Shown here piece by piece: positions 36,601 to 44,424 of a stretch of DNA of 64,000 bases (the stretch's first letter is position 1; every line of letters starts with the position of its first letter). Both the position numbers and the translations under genes were made by a program. The notes beneath the pieces are model-generated. The model was given only the letters and a program-made list of their open reading frames with translations, made no database searches and had not been told where the DNA came from. The stretch spans positions 1,804,001 through 1,868,000 of the forward strand of contig NZ_CAUQDV010000001.1 of NCBI RefSeq assembly GCF_963517015.1, written 5' to 3'. The stretch comes from an uncultured Devosia sp. GTDB lineage: Bacteria; Pseudomonadota; Alphaproteobacteria; Rhizobiales; Devosiaceae.

Positions 36601-39086
36601 TCGCCATGCAGGCGGTTGACGTGCCCGAGGGTGGCACCACCGTGCCGCTGGAAGTCACCGAGGAATGGGGTCCCGGCGCCTATGTGACGGCGGTGCTCTA
36701 TCGTCCGTCCGATGTCGGCGAAAAGCGCATGCCATCGCGTGCATTGGGCCTGGCCTTTGCCGATGTCGATCCGGGCGATCGCCAGCTCGATGTGAAACTT
36801 GACCTGCCCAAGGAAACGCTGCCGCGCCAGAGCTTCACCACCACGGTGGACCTGGGCAATGTAGCCGCCGGCGAGACGGCCTATGTGGCTGTTGCCGCGG
36901 TGGACCTGGGCATTCTCAATCTCACCAATTTCAAGGTGCCGGATCCGGATGGCTGGTATTTCGGCCAGCGCCAGCTCGGCATGGATATCCGCGACCTCTA
37001 TGGCTCGCTGATCGATCCGACCCAGGGCATGGCCGGCGCCATGCGTTCGGGCGGCGACGGTGGTTCGTCGCGCACCGGCACGCCGCCGGCGACTTCGGTC
37101 CTCGTGGCGCTCCATTCCGGCATCGTTGAAGTCGACGAAAACGGCAAGGCAACGGTCACTTTCGACATGCCCGATTTCTCCGGCACGGTGCGCGTCATGG
37201 CCATGGCCTGGACGGAATCCGCCGTGGGTCATGCTTCGGCCGATGTGATCGTGCGCGATCCGGTAGTGGTGACGCTCAGCCCGCCACGCTTCCTGCGTGT
37301 CGGCGACGAGTCGCGCCTGCTGGTCGAGATCAACAACGTGGCCGGTGCTGCCGGCTCCTATGGGATCACGCTCAATACCGGCGAAGGCATTGCCACGCCC
37401 GAAGAAAGCGGCGACATCGAGCTGGGCGAGGGCGATCGAACATCGCTCAACCTTGCGCTCAATGGCATGCAGATCGGCGACTGGCCGGCGGTGCTGACCA
37501 TTACCGCGCCCGATGGCACGGAACAGAAGAAGGAACTGCTGCTCGGCGTCCGGCCGATCAGCGCGCCCGTTACCACGGCGCGACTGCTGCCCATTCCGGC
37601 CGGCGAACGCGTCACCGTGGGCGACGACTTCTTCGACAGCTATATGGCCAATACCGGCCAGATGACGCTGGCCATTGGTCCTCTGGCGCGCCTCGACGTG
37701 CCGGGCCTGCTGCTCTCGCTCGATCGCTACCCCTATGGTTGTGCCGAGCAGACCTCCAGCCGTGCGCTGCCGCTGCTCTATCTCAACGATGTGGCCAAGA
37801 TGATTGGCTTGGGCGGCGATGAAGAGCTCAATGACACGGTCACCAAGGCAATCGCGACGACGCTGTCCAAGCAGACGTCGGGCGGTGGCTTCGGGCTCTG
37901 GGGCCCATTCGATGGCGGCGATTTGTGGCTCGATGGCTTCGTCACCGACTTCCTGCTGCGCGCCAAGGCGGCGGGCTATACGGTGCCGGAACAGGCCATG
38001 ACCATGGCGCTCGACAACCTCTCCAACCAGCTGTCCTATGCTTCGGATTTCGACAATGGCGGGGAAGACGTGGCTTATGCGCTCTATGATCTGGCGCGCG
38101 CTGGCCGGGTCTCCATGGGCGACCTGCGCTACTATCACGAGGCCCGCCTGTCTGCCTTCGGCTCGCCGCTGGCCCAGGCCCAGCTTGGTGCTGCGCTGGC
38201 GCTCTATGGCGATCCGGGTCGTGCCAAATCGGCCTTCGAGGCGGCTATTGCCGGTCTCTCCGAGCCCGAGAAGCGCAATCGTAGCGACTATGGGACGAAG
38301 CTGCGCGACACGGCTGGCGTGCTGGCCCTGGCCGCCGAGTTCAAGCCGGCAGGCGTGGACCTGACTGGCCTGACCACGCAGCTTGCCAAGCTGCGCGATC
38401 GGAAGTCCTACACCTCGACGCAGGAAGATAGCTGGACGCTGCTGGCTGCGGCAGCGCTGGGTCAGGCGTCCACGGACGGCTCGATAACGCTGGATGGCGA
38501 GGCCCTGACGGGTCAGGTCTACCAGAGCTACGAGCAGATGGATTTTGCCCCCGTGGAGATCGCCAATACCGGCGACAATGCCACCGAGGCCAAAGTGACT
38601 GTCACCGGCTATCCATCCGTGGCGCCGGAGGAAACCAGCAATGGCTTCACCGTGATCCGTGAATACTTCAAGCCCGATGGCACGCCGGTCGATATCGAAA
38701 TCGATCCGATTGCGCAGAACGACCGCTTCGTGGTCGTGCTGACCGTGCGGCCGGAACAGATGGGCTCGGGTCAATATGTGGTGGCCGATCCGCTGCCGGC
38801 GGGTTTCGAGATCGAGAATCCCGATCTTTCGGCCGGCGGTGGCGTGGCGGATTTCAGCTGGCTGCAGCTCGATAGCGCCAACCATGTGGAATCGCGCACC
38901 GATCAGTATGTGGCGGCCTTCCGCTACTATTCGGACGAAGGCAGTTTCCAGACCGCCTATCTGGTCCGCGCCGTCTCGCCAGGCACGTTCGTGTTGCCCG
39001 GTACAACGGTGGAAGACATGTATCGTCCCGAATACCGGGCCAATACGGCGGCAGGCACGATCGTGGTCTCTTCGACTGGACCATGA
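33606..39086 (+). CDS. Bacterial alpha-2-macroglobulin with N-terminal PAN/Apple-like domain
   Basis: An 1826-residue periplasmic protein. A signal peptide (1-26, AMA|QD) is followed by a PAN/Apple-like Cys-rich domain (about 28-95; Cys 55, 59, 65, 77), TPR-like helices (about 130-270), then MG domains and A2M domains. The thioester motif YPYGCAEQTSS is intact, with Cys1379 and Gln1382, in a long alpha-toroid. Such proteins trap proteases that breach the outer membrane. It has no lipobox, unlike YfhM, so it should be soluble or held by other means. GGAGG precedes ATG 33606. pbpC follows on the same strand, the standard partner. Confidence 0.93.
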   Translation: MKLVVATLRRVGLALVLAAGVTGAMAQDHKITILDNVDLPGADYSILKDVDLDACTAACVDDNICRAFTFNPQANWCFLKGAAGEEAQFDGATSGRVSRAPSPAVIDATRQAELPFPAQDIIDTAKRFASDLPLTDAPPPKVTYAGLVESADEAMAEDNVVSAMVAWRQALAINPNDRAVWQALAQAALSRAEVVQGQSEGDNSYDLSMTARSAAMNAFLRSTERADRADSLAALANALEFREMWRESIATYRLSLDLSPNDAVAQHLDDVVAQHGFRVTEHVVDADAASPRICAVFSDPLPLGSNDISAFVVVADTPQASVEAEQQQICVEGLSHGSRYDIRFRAGLKSADGESLSKDVVLDVYVPDRAPFVGFANTAYVMPAGLGGGLPITSVNAETADVMIYRIGDRSIATAVRDGIFQGNLSQYGAEDIADRVGEEVWTGEVDLARGDANALTTTAIPVADAIGQLQPGAYVITARISESDDEYWSDLATQWFIVTDLGLTTVEGDDGVHAFVRSLTDAQPIADTTVRLVAKNNEILGEATSDADGRAVFAPGLARGTGGRAPQLLVAETADGDYAFLDLSRPAFDLTDRGVEGRPSPGPLDVFATTERGVYRPGETVYLTAMLRDERANAVKGLKLTLEVERPDGVVATREVLDDQGAGGYFAALPMVSEAMRGSWTARLYADPKAEALSSTSFLVEDFEPERLAFEVSAADGPIETGVATEVDVAAKYLYGATAPGLAIEADAIVRPSSSLADFPGYTFGRLDDSVETTREPLGVVGTTDDAGNAVAEVVVPEPYVTTKPLEAQLLLRLVDSNGRSIERSISRPVLASTDRLGIKPVFADAMGLGEGSEAQFDILAVSPEGEAVAKSGIDWTISRVETNYQWYRSGSTWQWEGITTTREVATGTAETPDGGPVTIGANVDWGLYRVEVSSGDTSSSYEFYAGYYYADAGSDTPDTLQVALDKPAYKVGDTANLKLDPQFAGTALVMVIDNRVIAMQAVDVPEGGTTVPLEVTEEWGPGAYVTAVLYRPSDVGEKRMPSRALGLAFADVDPGDRQLDVKLDLPKETLPRQSFTTTVDLGNVAAGETAYVAVAAVDLGILNLTNFKVPDPDGWYFGQRQLGMDIRDLYGSLIDPTQGMAGAMRSGGDGGSSRTGTPPATSVLVALHSGIVEVDENGKATVTFDMPDFSGTVRVMAMAWTESAVGHASADVIVRDPVVVTLSPPRFLRVGDESRLLVEINNVAGAAGSYGITLNTGEGIATPEESGDIELGEGDRTSLNLALNGMQIGDWPAVLTITAPDGTEQKKELLLGVRPISAPVTTARLLPIPAGERVTVGDDFFDSYMANTGQMTLAIGPLARLDVPGLLLSLDRYPYGCAEQTSSRALPLLYLNDVAKMIGLGGDEELNDTVTKAIATTLSKQTSGGGFGLWGPFDGGDLWLDGFVTDFLLRAKAAGYTVPEQAMTMALDNLSNQLSYASDFDNGGEDVAYALYDLARAGRVSMGDLRYYHEARLSAFGSPLAQAQLGAALALYGDPGRAKSAFEAAIAGLSEPEKRNRSDYGTKLRDTAGVLALAAEFKPAGVDLTGLTTQLAKLRDRKSYTSTQEDSWTLLAAAALGQASTDGSITLDGEALTGQVYQSYEQMDFAPVEIANTGDNATEAKVTVTGYPSVAPEETSNGFTVIREYFKPDGTPVDIEIDPIAQNDRFVVVLTVRPEQMGSGQYVVADPLPAGFEIENPDLSAGGGVADFSWLQLDSANHVESRTDQYVAAFRYYSDEGSFQTAYLVRAVSPGTFVLPGTTVEDMYRPEYRANTAAGTIVVSSTGP

Positions 39087-39113
39087 GTGCAGCGCAGAAC
39101 TGCCCGCAAACTC

Positions 39114-39188
39114 GGTGTCACCCCGGCCTTGAGCCGGGGTCCATCCCGAGATCTCAGGATGGATCCCGGCTCAAGGCCGGGATGACAT
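39114..39188. repeat. Palindromic intergenic repeat, copy 3 (short form)
   Basis: The two inverted ends of copies 1 and 2 are joined almost directly (the core is only GAGATCTC), making one near-perfect 75-base palindrome. It lies between the alpha-2-macroglobulin and pbpC genes, 16 bases before the pbpC start, so any co-transcript would carry a strong hairpin. Confidence 0.88.
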
Positions 39189-39203
39189 CATGGGTGGGGC
39201 GAC

Positions 39204-41333
39204 ATGCAGGCTAGAGAGCTGCGAGGGGAGGAGACCACCCCACGGCCATGGCAGCGCTGGTTGGCCCTTAGCGGCCTCAGCCTCTTCGTCCTTGTGGTCG
39301 CTGGGGGTATCCAGCTCAATTCCATGCTGATCGGCATGGCGCAGACTCTGCCGCCGACGCCCGATGTCGCGACGCTGCCGGTTTCGGTTGCCGTCTCGGA
39401 TCGCAATGGGCAATTGCTGCGGCCGTTCACAACCATTGACGGGCGCTGGCGCTTGCCGGTCGAACGCAGCCAGGTTGATCCCAAATTCATCGCCATGCTG
39501 GTGGCTTATGAAGATCAGGAATTCCAGAACCACGCTGGCATCAACTGGCGCAGCATGGCGCGGGCCGCCGGGCAGTTCGTCGGGGCAGGGGGACGCGTTG
39601 TCTCGGGCGGCTCCACCCTCACCATGCAGGTGGCGCGGCTGATCGAGGGCGAGCCGACCCGCAATCTCTGGGGCAAGGTTCGGCAGATGGTTCATGCTGA
39701 CCGGCTCGAACATGAGCTCAGCAAGGCGCAGATCCTCGACCTGTACCTGACGCTGGCGCCCTATGGCGGCAATATCGAAGGCGTCCGTGCGGCGAGCCTG
39801 GCCTATTTCGGCAAGGAGCCGGCGCGGCTGACCACGGCCGAAGCGGCGCTGCTGGTCGCCCTGCCGCAGAGCCCCGAGGCCCGTCGCCCCGACCGTGATC
39901 CGCAGGCGGCGCAGCGTAGTCGCGACATGGTGCTCGATCGGCTCGTCGCTATGGGCGCCTTGCCCGACGAAGAGGCGGCTGCCGCCAAGCATGAGCCGGT
40001 GCCGCAGGCGCGTCGCGCCTTCCCGATGCTCGCCCCGCATATGGCGCAACAGGCGGTCAAGGCGCAGCCTGAGGCGCGCAGTGTTGAACTGACGATCGAC
40101 AAGCGGTTGCAGGAAGCGCTGGAGCGTCTCGCCACCGGCCGGGCGCGCATTCTTGATCCCAAGGTTTCGGTCGCCATCGTCGCTGCCGACATCCACACCG
40201 GCGAAGTGCTGGCCTCCATCGGTTCGGCTGGTCTTTTCGCCACGCAGAGCGCGGGCTTTGTCGATATGACCTCGGCTATCCGCTCTCCGGGCTCCACCCT
40301 CAAGCCGCTGATCTATGGCCTTGCCTTCGAACAGGGCCTTGCCCATCCGCAGAGCCTGATCGAGGATCGTCCGACTGCCTTCGGGGCCTATGTGCCGGTC
40401 AATTTCGACGGCTTCAATCGCGGCACGGTGACCATCCACGACGCGCTGACGGAGTCGCTCAACATTCCCGCCGTGGTCGTGCTCGACGCCGTCGGTCCGG
40501 CCAAGCTGGTGTCGCGCATCCGGCGTGCCCATGCCGATCCGCGCCTGCCGGTGAATACGGCGCCAAGTCTGGCGGTCGGATTGGGTGGCGTCGGCATCAC
40601 TCTGCGCGATCTGGTTTCGGTCTATGCCGCCATTGGCAATGGCGGCGTGCCGGTGACGCTGCATGACGGGATCAGACCACAAGAAGTCGCCCAGCATGCT
40701 GCGCCGGTGCTGGACCCGGTGGCGGCCTGGTATGTGTCTGACATCCTGGCCGACGTGCCGCCGCCCTTGAACGGTTCGCCCGGCCGGATCGCCTACAAGA
40801 CCGGCACGTCCTATGGCTATCGGGATGCCTGGGCTATCGGTTTCGATGGCAATACGGTGATCGGCGTCTGGGTCGGCCGACCTGATGGAGCCCCGGTTCC
40901 GGGCCTGGCCGGTATCACCGGCGCTGCACCGATCCTGTTCGAAGCCTTTGACAGGCTTGGAAATCGCAAGGCGCCGCTGCCGCGTGCGCCACAAGGCGTG
41001 GCGTTTGCCTCCAACAGCGAATTGCCCGCTCCGCTCAAGCGTTTCCGCCATCCTGACGAAGACCTCGTCGCGCGCGATGCGGCGCCGGAGATAGCCTTTC
41101 CCGGCGATGGCGTCGATGTCGACCTGGGGTTGAGCACCGGCTCGCTGTCGCCGCTGATGGTCAAAGTTCGCAACGGCGTGCCGCCCTTCACCTATTTCGC
41201 CAATGGCGCGCCGATCGGTCGTCCCGAGTTTGCCCGTCAGAGCAGCTGGAATCCTGACGGGCCGGGCTATGTGACGCTGTCGGTAGTCGATGCGGCGGGA
41301 CGGGGTGACACGGTCACGGTGTTCTTGAACTAG
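39204..41333 (+). CDS. pbpC: Penicillin-binding protein 1C
   Basis: A 709-residue bifunctional peptidoglycan synthase. A membrane anchor (about 20-38) is followed by the glycosyltransferase domain (Glu103 in EDQEFQNH, then GGSTLTMQ). The transpeptidase-fold domain has S364-T-L-K367, SLN and KTG, and a BiPBP_C domain ends the protein. PBP1C is coupled to alpha-2-macroglobulin in many bacteria, suggesting wall repair after envelope damage. The ATG at 39204 follows GGGG; translation starts right after a palindromic repeat. Confidence 0.94.
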   Translation: MQARELRGEETTPRPWQRWLALSGLSLFVLVVAGGIQLNSMLIGMAQTLPPTPDVATLPVSVAVSDRNGQLLRPFTTIDGRWRLPVERSQVDPKFIAMLVAYEDQEFQNHAGINWRSMARAAGQFVGAGGRVVSGGSTLTMQVARLIEGEPTRNLWGKVRQMVHADRLEHELSKAQILDLYLTLAPYGGNIEGVRAASLAYFGKEPARLTTAEAALLVALPQSPEARRPDRDPQAAQRSRDMVLDRLVAMGALPDEEAAAAKHEPVPQARRAFPMLAPHMAQQAVKAQPEARSVELTIDKRLQEALERLATGRARILDPKVSVAIVAADIHTGEVLASIGSAGLFATQSAGFVDMTSAIRSPGSTLKPLIYGLAFEQGLAHPQSLIEDRPTAFGAYVPVNFDGFNRGTVTIHDALTESLNIPAVVVLDAVGPAKLVSRIRRAHADPRLPVNTAPSLAVGLGGVGITLRDLVSVYAAIGNGGVPVTLHDGIRPQEVAQHAAPVLDPVAAWYVSDILADVPPPLNGSPGRIAYKTGTSYGYRDAWAIGFDGNTVIGVWVGRPDGAPVPGLAGITGAAPILFEAFDRLGNRKAPLPRAPQGVAFASNSELPAPLKRFRHPDEDLVARDAAPEIAFPGDGVDVDLGLSTGSLSPLMVKVRNGVPPFTYFANGAPIGRPEFARQSSWNPDGPGYVTLSVVDAAGRGDTVTVFLN

Positions 41334-41731
41334 AAGCCGAAGACCGTGGTGATGCTGGACTGGCCGTTGCCATATTGGGCACATTGGCCCTGGCTGTTCT
41401 TGCCGAACTGGAACAGGCCGCAATTGTTGCCATTGCCATATTGCTGGACCTGGCCCTGGTGACCATTGCCCTCCTGGACGATCAACCCATTGTTGCCATA
41501 GCCGTTCTGGTTGAAGCCGGCAGCATTGTTGTTGCCGTTCTGGCTGACATTGGCGCCCTTGGACGAGAGGCCCTTGACCAGCGAATAGATCTGCAGGCCT
41601 GCGCCGAGTGCCTGCTGGTGTTCGGCCTTGCTGGGCGAATAGCTGAAGCTGAACTGACCACCGGCCATGGCCGGAGCGGCGAGGCTGGCCGAAAGGATCA
41701 GGACTGCGGCGATGGTCTTGGTGAGTTTCAT
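41330..41731 (-). CDS. Curlin-repeat amyloid subunit (CsgA/CsgB-like), second
   Basis: A 133-residue secreted protein. A signal peptide (1-24, PAMA|GG) is followed by Asn/Gln/Gly-rich repeats with the curlin spacing, such as VSQNGNNNAAGFNQNGYGNN and VQQYGNGNN. A single Cys pair (about 107 and 119) is unusual for curlins. It should polymerise into extracellular amyloid. GGGAGA precedes the ATG. It is last in csgA-like/csgH/csgA-like. Its stop overlaps the pbpC stop convergently (4 bases). Confidence 0.8.
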   Translation of the reverse strand: MKLTKTIAAVLILSASLAAPAMAGGQFSFSYSPSKAEHQQALGAGLQIYSLVKGLSSKGANVSQNGNNNAAGFNQNGYGNNGLIVQEGNGHQGQVQQYGNGNNCGLFQFGKNSQGQCAQYGNGQSSITTVFGF

Positions 41732-41756
41732 GACGGTTCTCCCTTGGGACATTGAT

Positions 41757-42149
41757 TCAAAGCTGGCGGACAAGGTCCTGGCTGCAATCGAGTTTCTTGC
41801 CGTTGGCGGTAACGTCGAAGGTCACAGTGGTCCTGGCACCGGCGTTGACGGTGACGCTGCCGAGCGTGGTGTGCTCATTGGCGCGGGCAACATATTCGCC
41901 GCCCTGGCTGATGTTGGACGAGCCGCCATTGGAGGCGCTCTGGATCACGAGGCGGTATTCGCCGCTCAGTGACTTGGGGCTGACGATCCTGGCTTCGAGC
42001 TGCTGCATGCCGTTGTGCTGGCTACGGGCGATGCCGCATTGAATGCCGTCGGCGGAAGGACCCGGATTGGCCATGCCGGTGCCGGCAGCGATGGCGGCGA
42101 TGACGAGGCCGAGGGCGATGGTGCTGCCGGTCTTGATGGAAATGCTCAT
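41757..42149 (-). CDS. csgH: CsgH-like curli chaperone
   Basis: A 130-residue periplasmic protein. The signal peptide (1-27, GMA|NP) is followed by an immunoglobulin-like beta domain with two cysteines (in IQCGIA and KKLDCSQD) that probably form a disulfide. The pattern YRLVIQSASNGGSSNISQGG and FDVTANGKKLDC matches CsgH, the alphaproteobacterial counterpart of CsgC, which blocks premature amyloid formation. GGAGG precedes the ATG. It lies between two curlin genes. Confidence 0.85.
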   Translation of the reverse strand: MSISIKTGSTIALGLVIAAIAAGTGMANPGPSADGIQCGIARSQHNGMQQLEARIVSPKSLSGEYRLVIQSASNGGSSNISQGGEYVARANEHTTLGSVTVNAGARTTVTFDVTANGKKLDCSQDLVRQL

Positions 42150-42172
42150 GTGACCCTCCTGTCGGTCAGCGC

Positions 42173-42607
42173 TCAGGGGCAGGCCTGGACGAAGGCGGTG
42201 ACATTGCCCGAACCGCCCTGGATGACGTTGGCGCTGCAGCCATTGCCGGTCTGGACGCCGGCGGTGATGTTGCCATTGCCGTCCTGGGTGACGATGGCAT
42301 TGTGGTTGTTGCCGAACTGACCGATGCCGGCGGCATTGTTCCAGCCGGTCTGGTTGGTCTGGGCGTTGTTCCACTTGCCCTGCTGGCCGACGGCGCCAAC
42401 ATTGTTGCCGCCATTCTGCTTGCCGGTCGCGCTGTTCCACTTGCCGGTCTGATGCACGCCGAACTTGTTGTACCAGCCGTTCTGCTGGCCACCGGCCTGG
42501 TTGCCCCAGCCATACTGGTTGACGAAGACGTCGTTGGACAGAACGGGCGCAGCCATTGCGGTGATGGCGAGAGCGGTGACGGCGGTGATGATGAGCGGGC
42601 GGATCAT
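42173..42607 (-). CDS. Curlin-repeat amyloid subunit (CsgA/CsgB-like), first
   Basis: A 144-residue secreted protein. A signal peptide (1-24) is followed by repeats rich in Asn, Gln, Gly and Trp (NQYGWGNQAGG, HQTGKWNSATG, GQQGKWNNA, NQTGWNNAAG, GQFGNNHNA, TQDGNGNITAG), which is the curlin beta-strand spacing with Trp near each turn. It is the leading gene of the curli unit, with GGAG upstream. Whether it is the nucleator or the main subunit cannot be told from sequence. Confidence 0.82.
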   Translation of the reverse strand: MIRPLIITAVTALAITAMAAPVLSNDVFVNQYGWGNQAGGQQNGWYNKFGVHQTGKWNSATGKQNGGNNVGAVGQQGKWNNAQTNQTGWNNAAGIGQFGNNHNAIVTQDGNGNITAGVQTGNGCSANVIQGGSGNVTAFVQACP

Positions 42608-42708
42608 TTCTTGTCTCTCCTGTCTCGGCGGCGCTTCCCTCTGGAGCGCTTGTTGCCGATGACACGAGAATTAGCGCCGTGATTTGGAACGGCGCCTGAA
42701 ATGGCGGT

Positions 42709-44301
42709 TCAGACTCCGTTCATCGGGAGAGATATTTTCCGGGTAATGCCGATGGCTTCGAGAAAGTCCGGATCGTGGCTCACCACCAGCAGCGCGCCGT
42801 CATAGCCGCGCAGGCCTGCCTCGACCTGCTCGATGGCATGGATATCGAGGTGATTGGTCGGTTCGTCGAGGATCAGCAGTTGCGGCGGGTGGTTGCCGCC
42901 GATGGTGCAGGCGAGGCCTGCGCGCAGCATTTCCCCGCCGCTCAGCGTGCCGGTCCGTTGCAGCGCCGCGTCAGCGCGAAACATGAAGCGGGCCAGCGCC
43001 GCGCGACCGGTATTCTCGTCGGCGTCGGGGTTGAGCGCGCGGAAATTGTCGCGGATGGACAGGGCTGGATCGAGCAGGCTCACCGTCTGGTCGAGGACGG
43101 CATGCGGCACGAGGATGCGCGCCGTGCCGTCGAGGGGTTGCAGGGCCCCAGTCAGCAGGCGGAGCAGGGTGGTCTTGCCCGAGCCATTGGGGCCGGTGAT
43201 GGCGACGCGTTCGGGACCGATCATCTGCAGCGACAGGTTGCGGATGATAGGGCTGCTCTCGTCCGGTCCGCCAGTCAGGTTGTCCGCCTGCAGTACGGTG
43301 CGGCCGGCCGGGAGGCTGGTTGAGGTCAGCGTTACGCTGAGCGGCGTCAGGATTTCGATCCTGGCCCGCGCTTCACCGGCGGCTTCTGCGGCATCGCTGC
43401 GCAGGCGATTGGCGAGGCGGGTGTTGCCGCCGCTGGTGTTTTCCGAATTTTCCTTCATGCCGCCGAGCATGATCTTGGGTATGTCGCCCCTGGCCGCCTT
43501 GCGCTTGCCGGCGCCGTCCTTGCGGGCCTTCTTTTCGGCCACGGCCTGAATCTTGCGGTCGATCTCGGCCACCTTGCGGGTGACGGTGTCGAGCTCGTGC
43601 TCGGCCGAGGCGAGTTCGAGCGCCTTGCGCTCGGCATAGACATCCCAATTGCCGCCATAGGTCTTGGCGCCCAATGTGGTCAATTCGACAATGGCGTCCA
43701 TTTCGCGCAGCAGGGCACGGTCGTGGCTGACCACAATGGCCGCACCGCGCCAGCCGTGCAGCAGGTCGACCACGGCCTGCCGGCCATCCATGTCGAGATT
43801 GTTGGTCGGCTCGTCGAGCAGGATGATGTCGGGTTCGGCCAGGATCAGCCGTGCCAGCGCGAGACGCGTCCGCTGGCCGCCGCTGAGCGCGGTCAGGGGG
43901 CGATTGGTGTCATAGGCGGGCAGGCCGACCTGTTTCAACGCCGTTTCGATGCGGCCGGGCAGGGTCCAGTCGGCCTCGCCGGCATCGTCGAGCGTGCCAG
44001 TGCCCTGTTCGAGCCGGTCGAGGCGGGCGAGGTCGGCGCTGACGCCGAGATGGTCGCCCACGGTTTGACTATTCACCTGCACGGTTTGCTCCAGGCGCCC
44101 GATCGAGCCCTGGATGGTAACCGAGCCCGAGGCAGGGGGGATAAGTCCGGCGATGATACTGAGCAGGGTGGATTTGCCCGTGCCGTTGCGGCCGATCAGT
44201 CCCGTTCGGCCGGGGCCGAAGGAGAGGTCGAGATTGGCAAAGAGCGGGTGATTGTCAGGTGTGGCTTGGGAAAGCTGGTGCAGCGTGATGGAGGCAGGCA
44301 T
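42709..44301 (-). CDS. ABC-F family ATPase
   Basis: A 530-residue soluble protein with two ABC domains and no membrane segment. Walker A GRNGTGKS and GPNGSGKT, signatures LSGGQRTRLALAR and LSGGEMLRAG, Walker B ILLDEPTNNLD and LILDEPTNHLD are all present. The linker (about 225-285) is rich in Lys, Arg and Glu, as in ribosome-acting ABC-F proteins. It probably acts at the ribosomal E site, as a translation factor or antibiotic-protection protein. The signature of the second domain (LSGGEMLRA) is slightly divergent. The leader holds a long hairpin and a small ORF, compatible with attenuation. Confidence 0.88.
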   Translation of the reverse strand: MPASITLHQLSQATPDNHPLFANLDLSFGPGRTGLIGRNGTGKSTLLSIIAGLIPPASGSVTIQGSIGRLEQTVQVNSQTVGDHLGVSADLARLDRLEQGTGTLDDAGEADWTLPGRIETALKQVGLPAYDTNRPLTALSGGQRTRLALARLILAEPDIILLDEPTNNLDMDGRQAVVDLLHGWRGAAIVVSHDRALLREMDAIVELTTLGAKTYGGNWDVYAERKALELASAEHELDTVTRKVAEIDRKIQAVAEKKARKDGAGKRKAARGDIPKIMLGGMKENSENTSGGNTRLANRLRSDAAEAAGEARARIEILTPLSVTLTSTSLPAGRTVLQADNLTGGPDESSPIIRNLSLQMIGPERVAITGPNGSGKTTLLRLLTGALQPLDGTARILVPHAVLDQTVSLLDPALSIRDNFRALNPDADENTGRAALARFMFRADAALQRTGTLSGGEMLRAGLACTIGGNHPPQLLILDEPTNHLDIHAIEQVEAGLRGYDGALLVVSHDPDFLEAIGITRKISLPMNGV

Positions 44302-44356
44302 GGGCGGATTCCAGGTGATCGATGCGGGTGATTGCGTCGTCCACGTTGAAATCCAT
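44255..44356 (-). CDS. Possible leader ORF overlapping the ABC-F start
   Basis: A 33-codon frame starts at ATG 44356, 55 bases upstream of the ABC-F ATG, and ends inside that gene in another frame. It begins MDFNVDDAITRIDHLES. GGACGG lies ahead of the ATG. It could couple or hinder ABC-F translation, as leader peptides do for some ARE ABC-F genes. The evidence is position only. Confidence 0.25.
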   Translation of the reverse strand: MDFNVDDAITRIDHLESAHACLHHAAPAFPSHT

Positions 44357-44376
44357 TGGGTACCGTCCGGTCTGTG

Positions 44377-44410
44377 CTGCGGATGCGCCTGAAAATAGGC
44401 GCATCCGCAG
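44377..44410 (-). terminator. Long perfect hairpin between the M32 carboxypeptidase and ABC-F genes
   Basis: CTGCGGATGCGCCT pairs perfectly with AGGCGCATCCGCAG (14 base pairs) over a 6-base loop. It starts 15 bases after the carboxypeptidase stop and ends 76 bases before ABC-F. No T-run follows. It may be a terminator without U-tract or an attenuator for the ABC-F gene. Confidence 0.5.
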
Positions 44411-44424
44411 ATGTGTCAACCCGG

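Noticed and set aside
36423..38885. An 820-codon minus-strand frame inside the alpha-2-macroglobulin gene
   Set aside because: It is antisense to conserved A2M domains including the thioester motif; composition is His/Arg-rich as expected for a shadow frame.
39171..41423. A 750-codon minus-strand frame opposite pbpC
   Set aside because: pbpC on the plus strand has all active-site motifs in order; the antisense frame has none.
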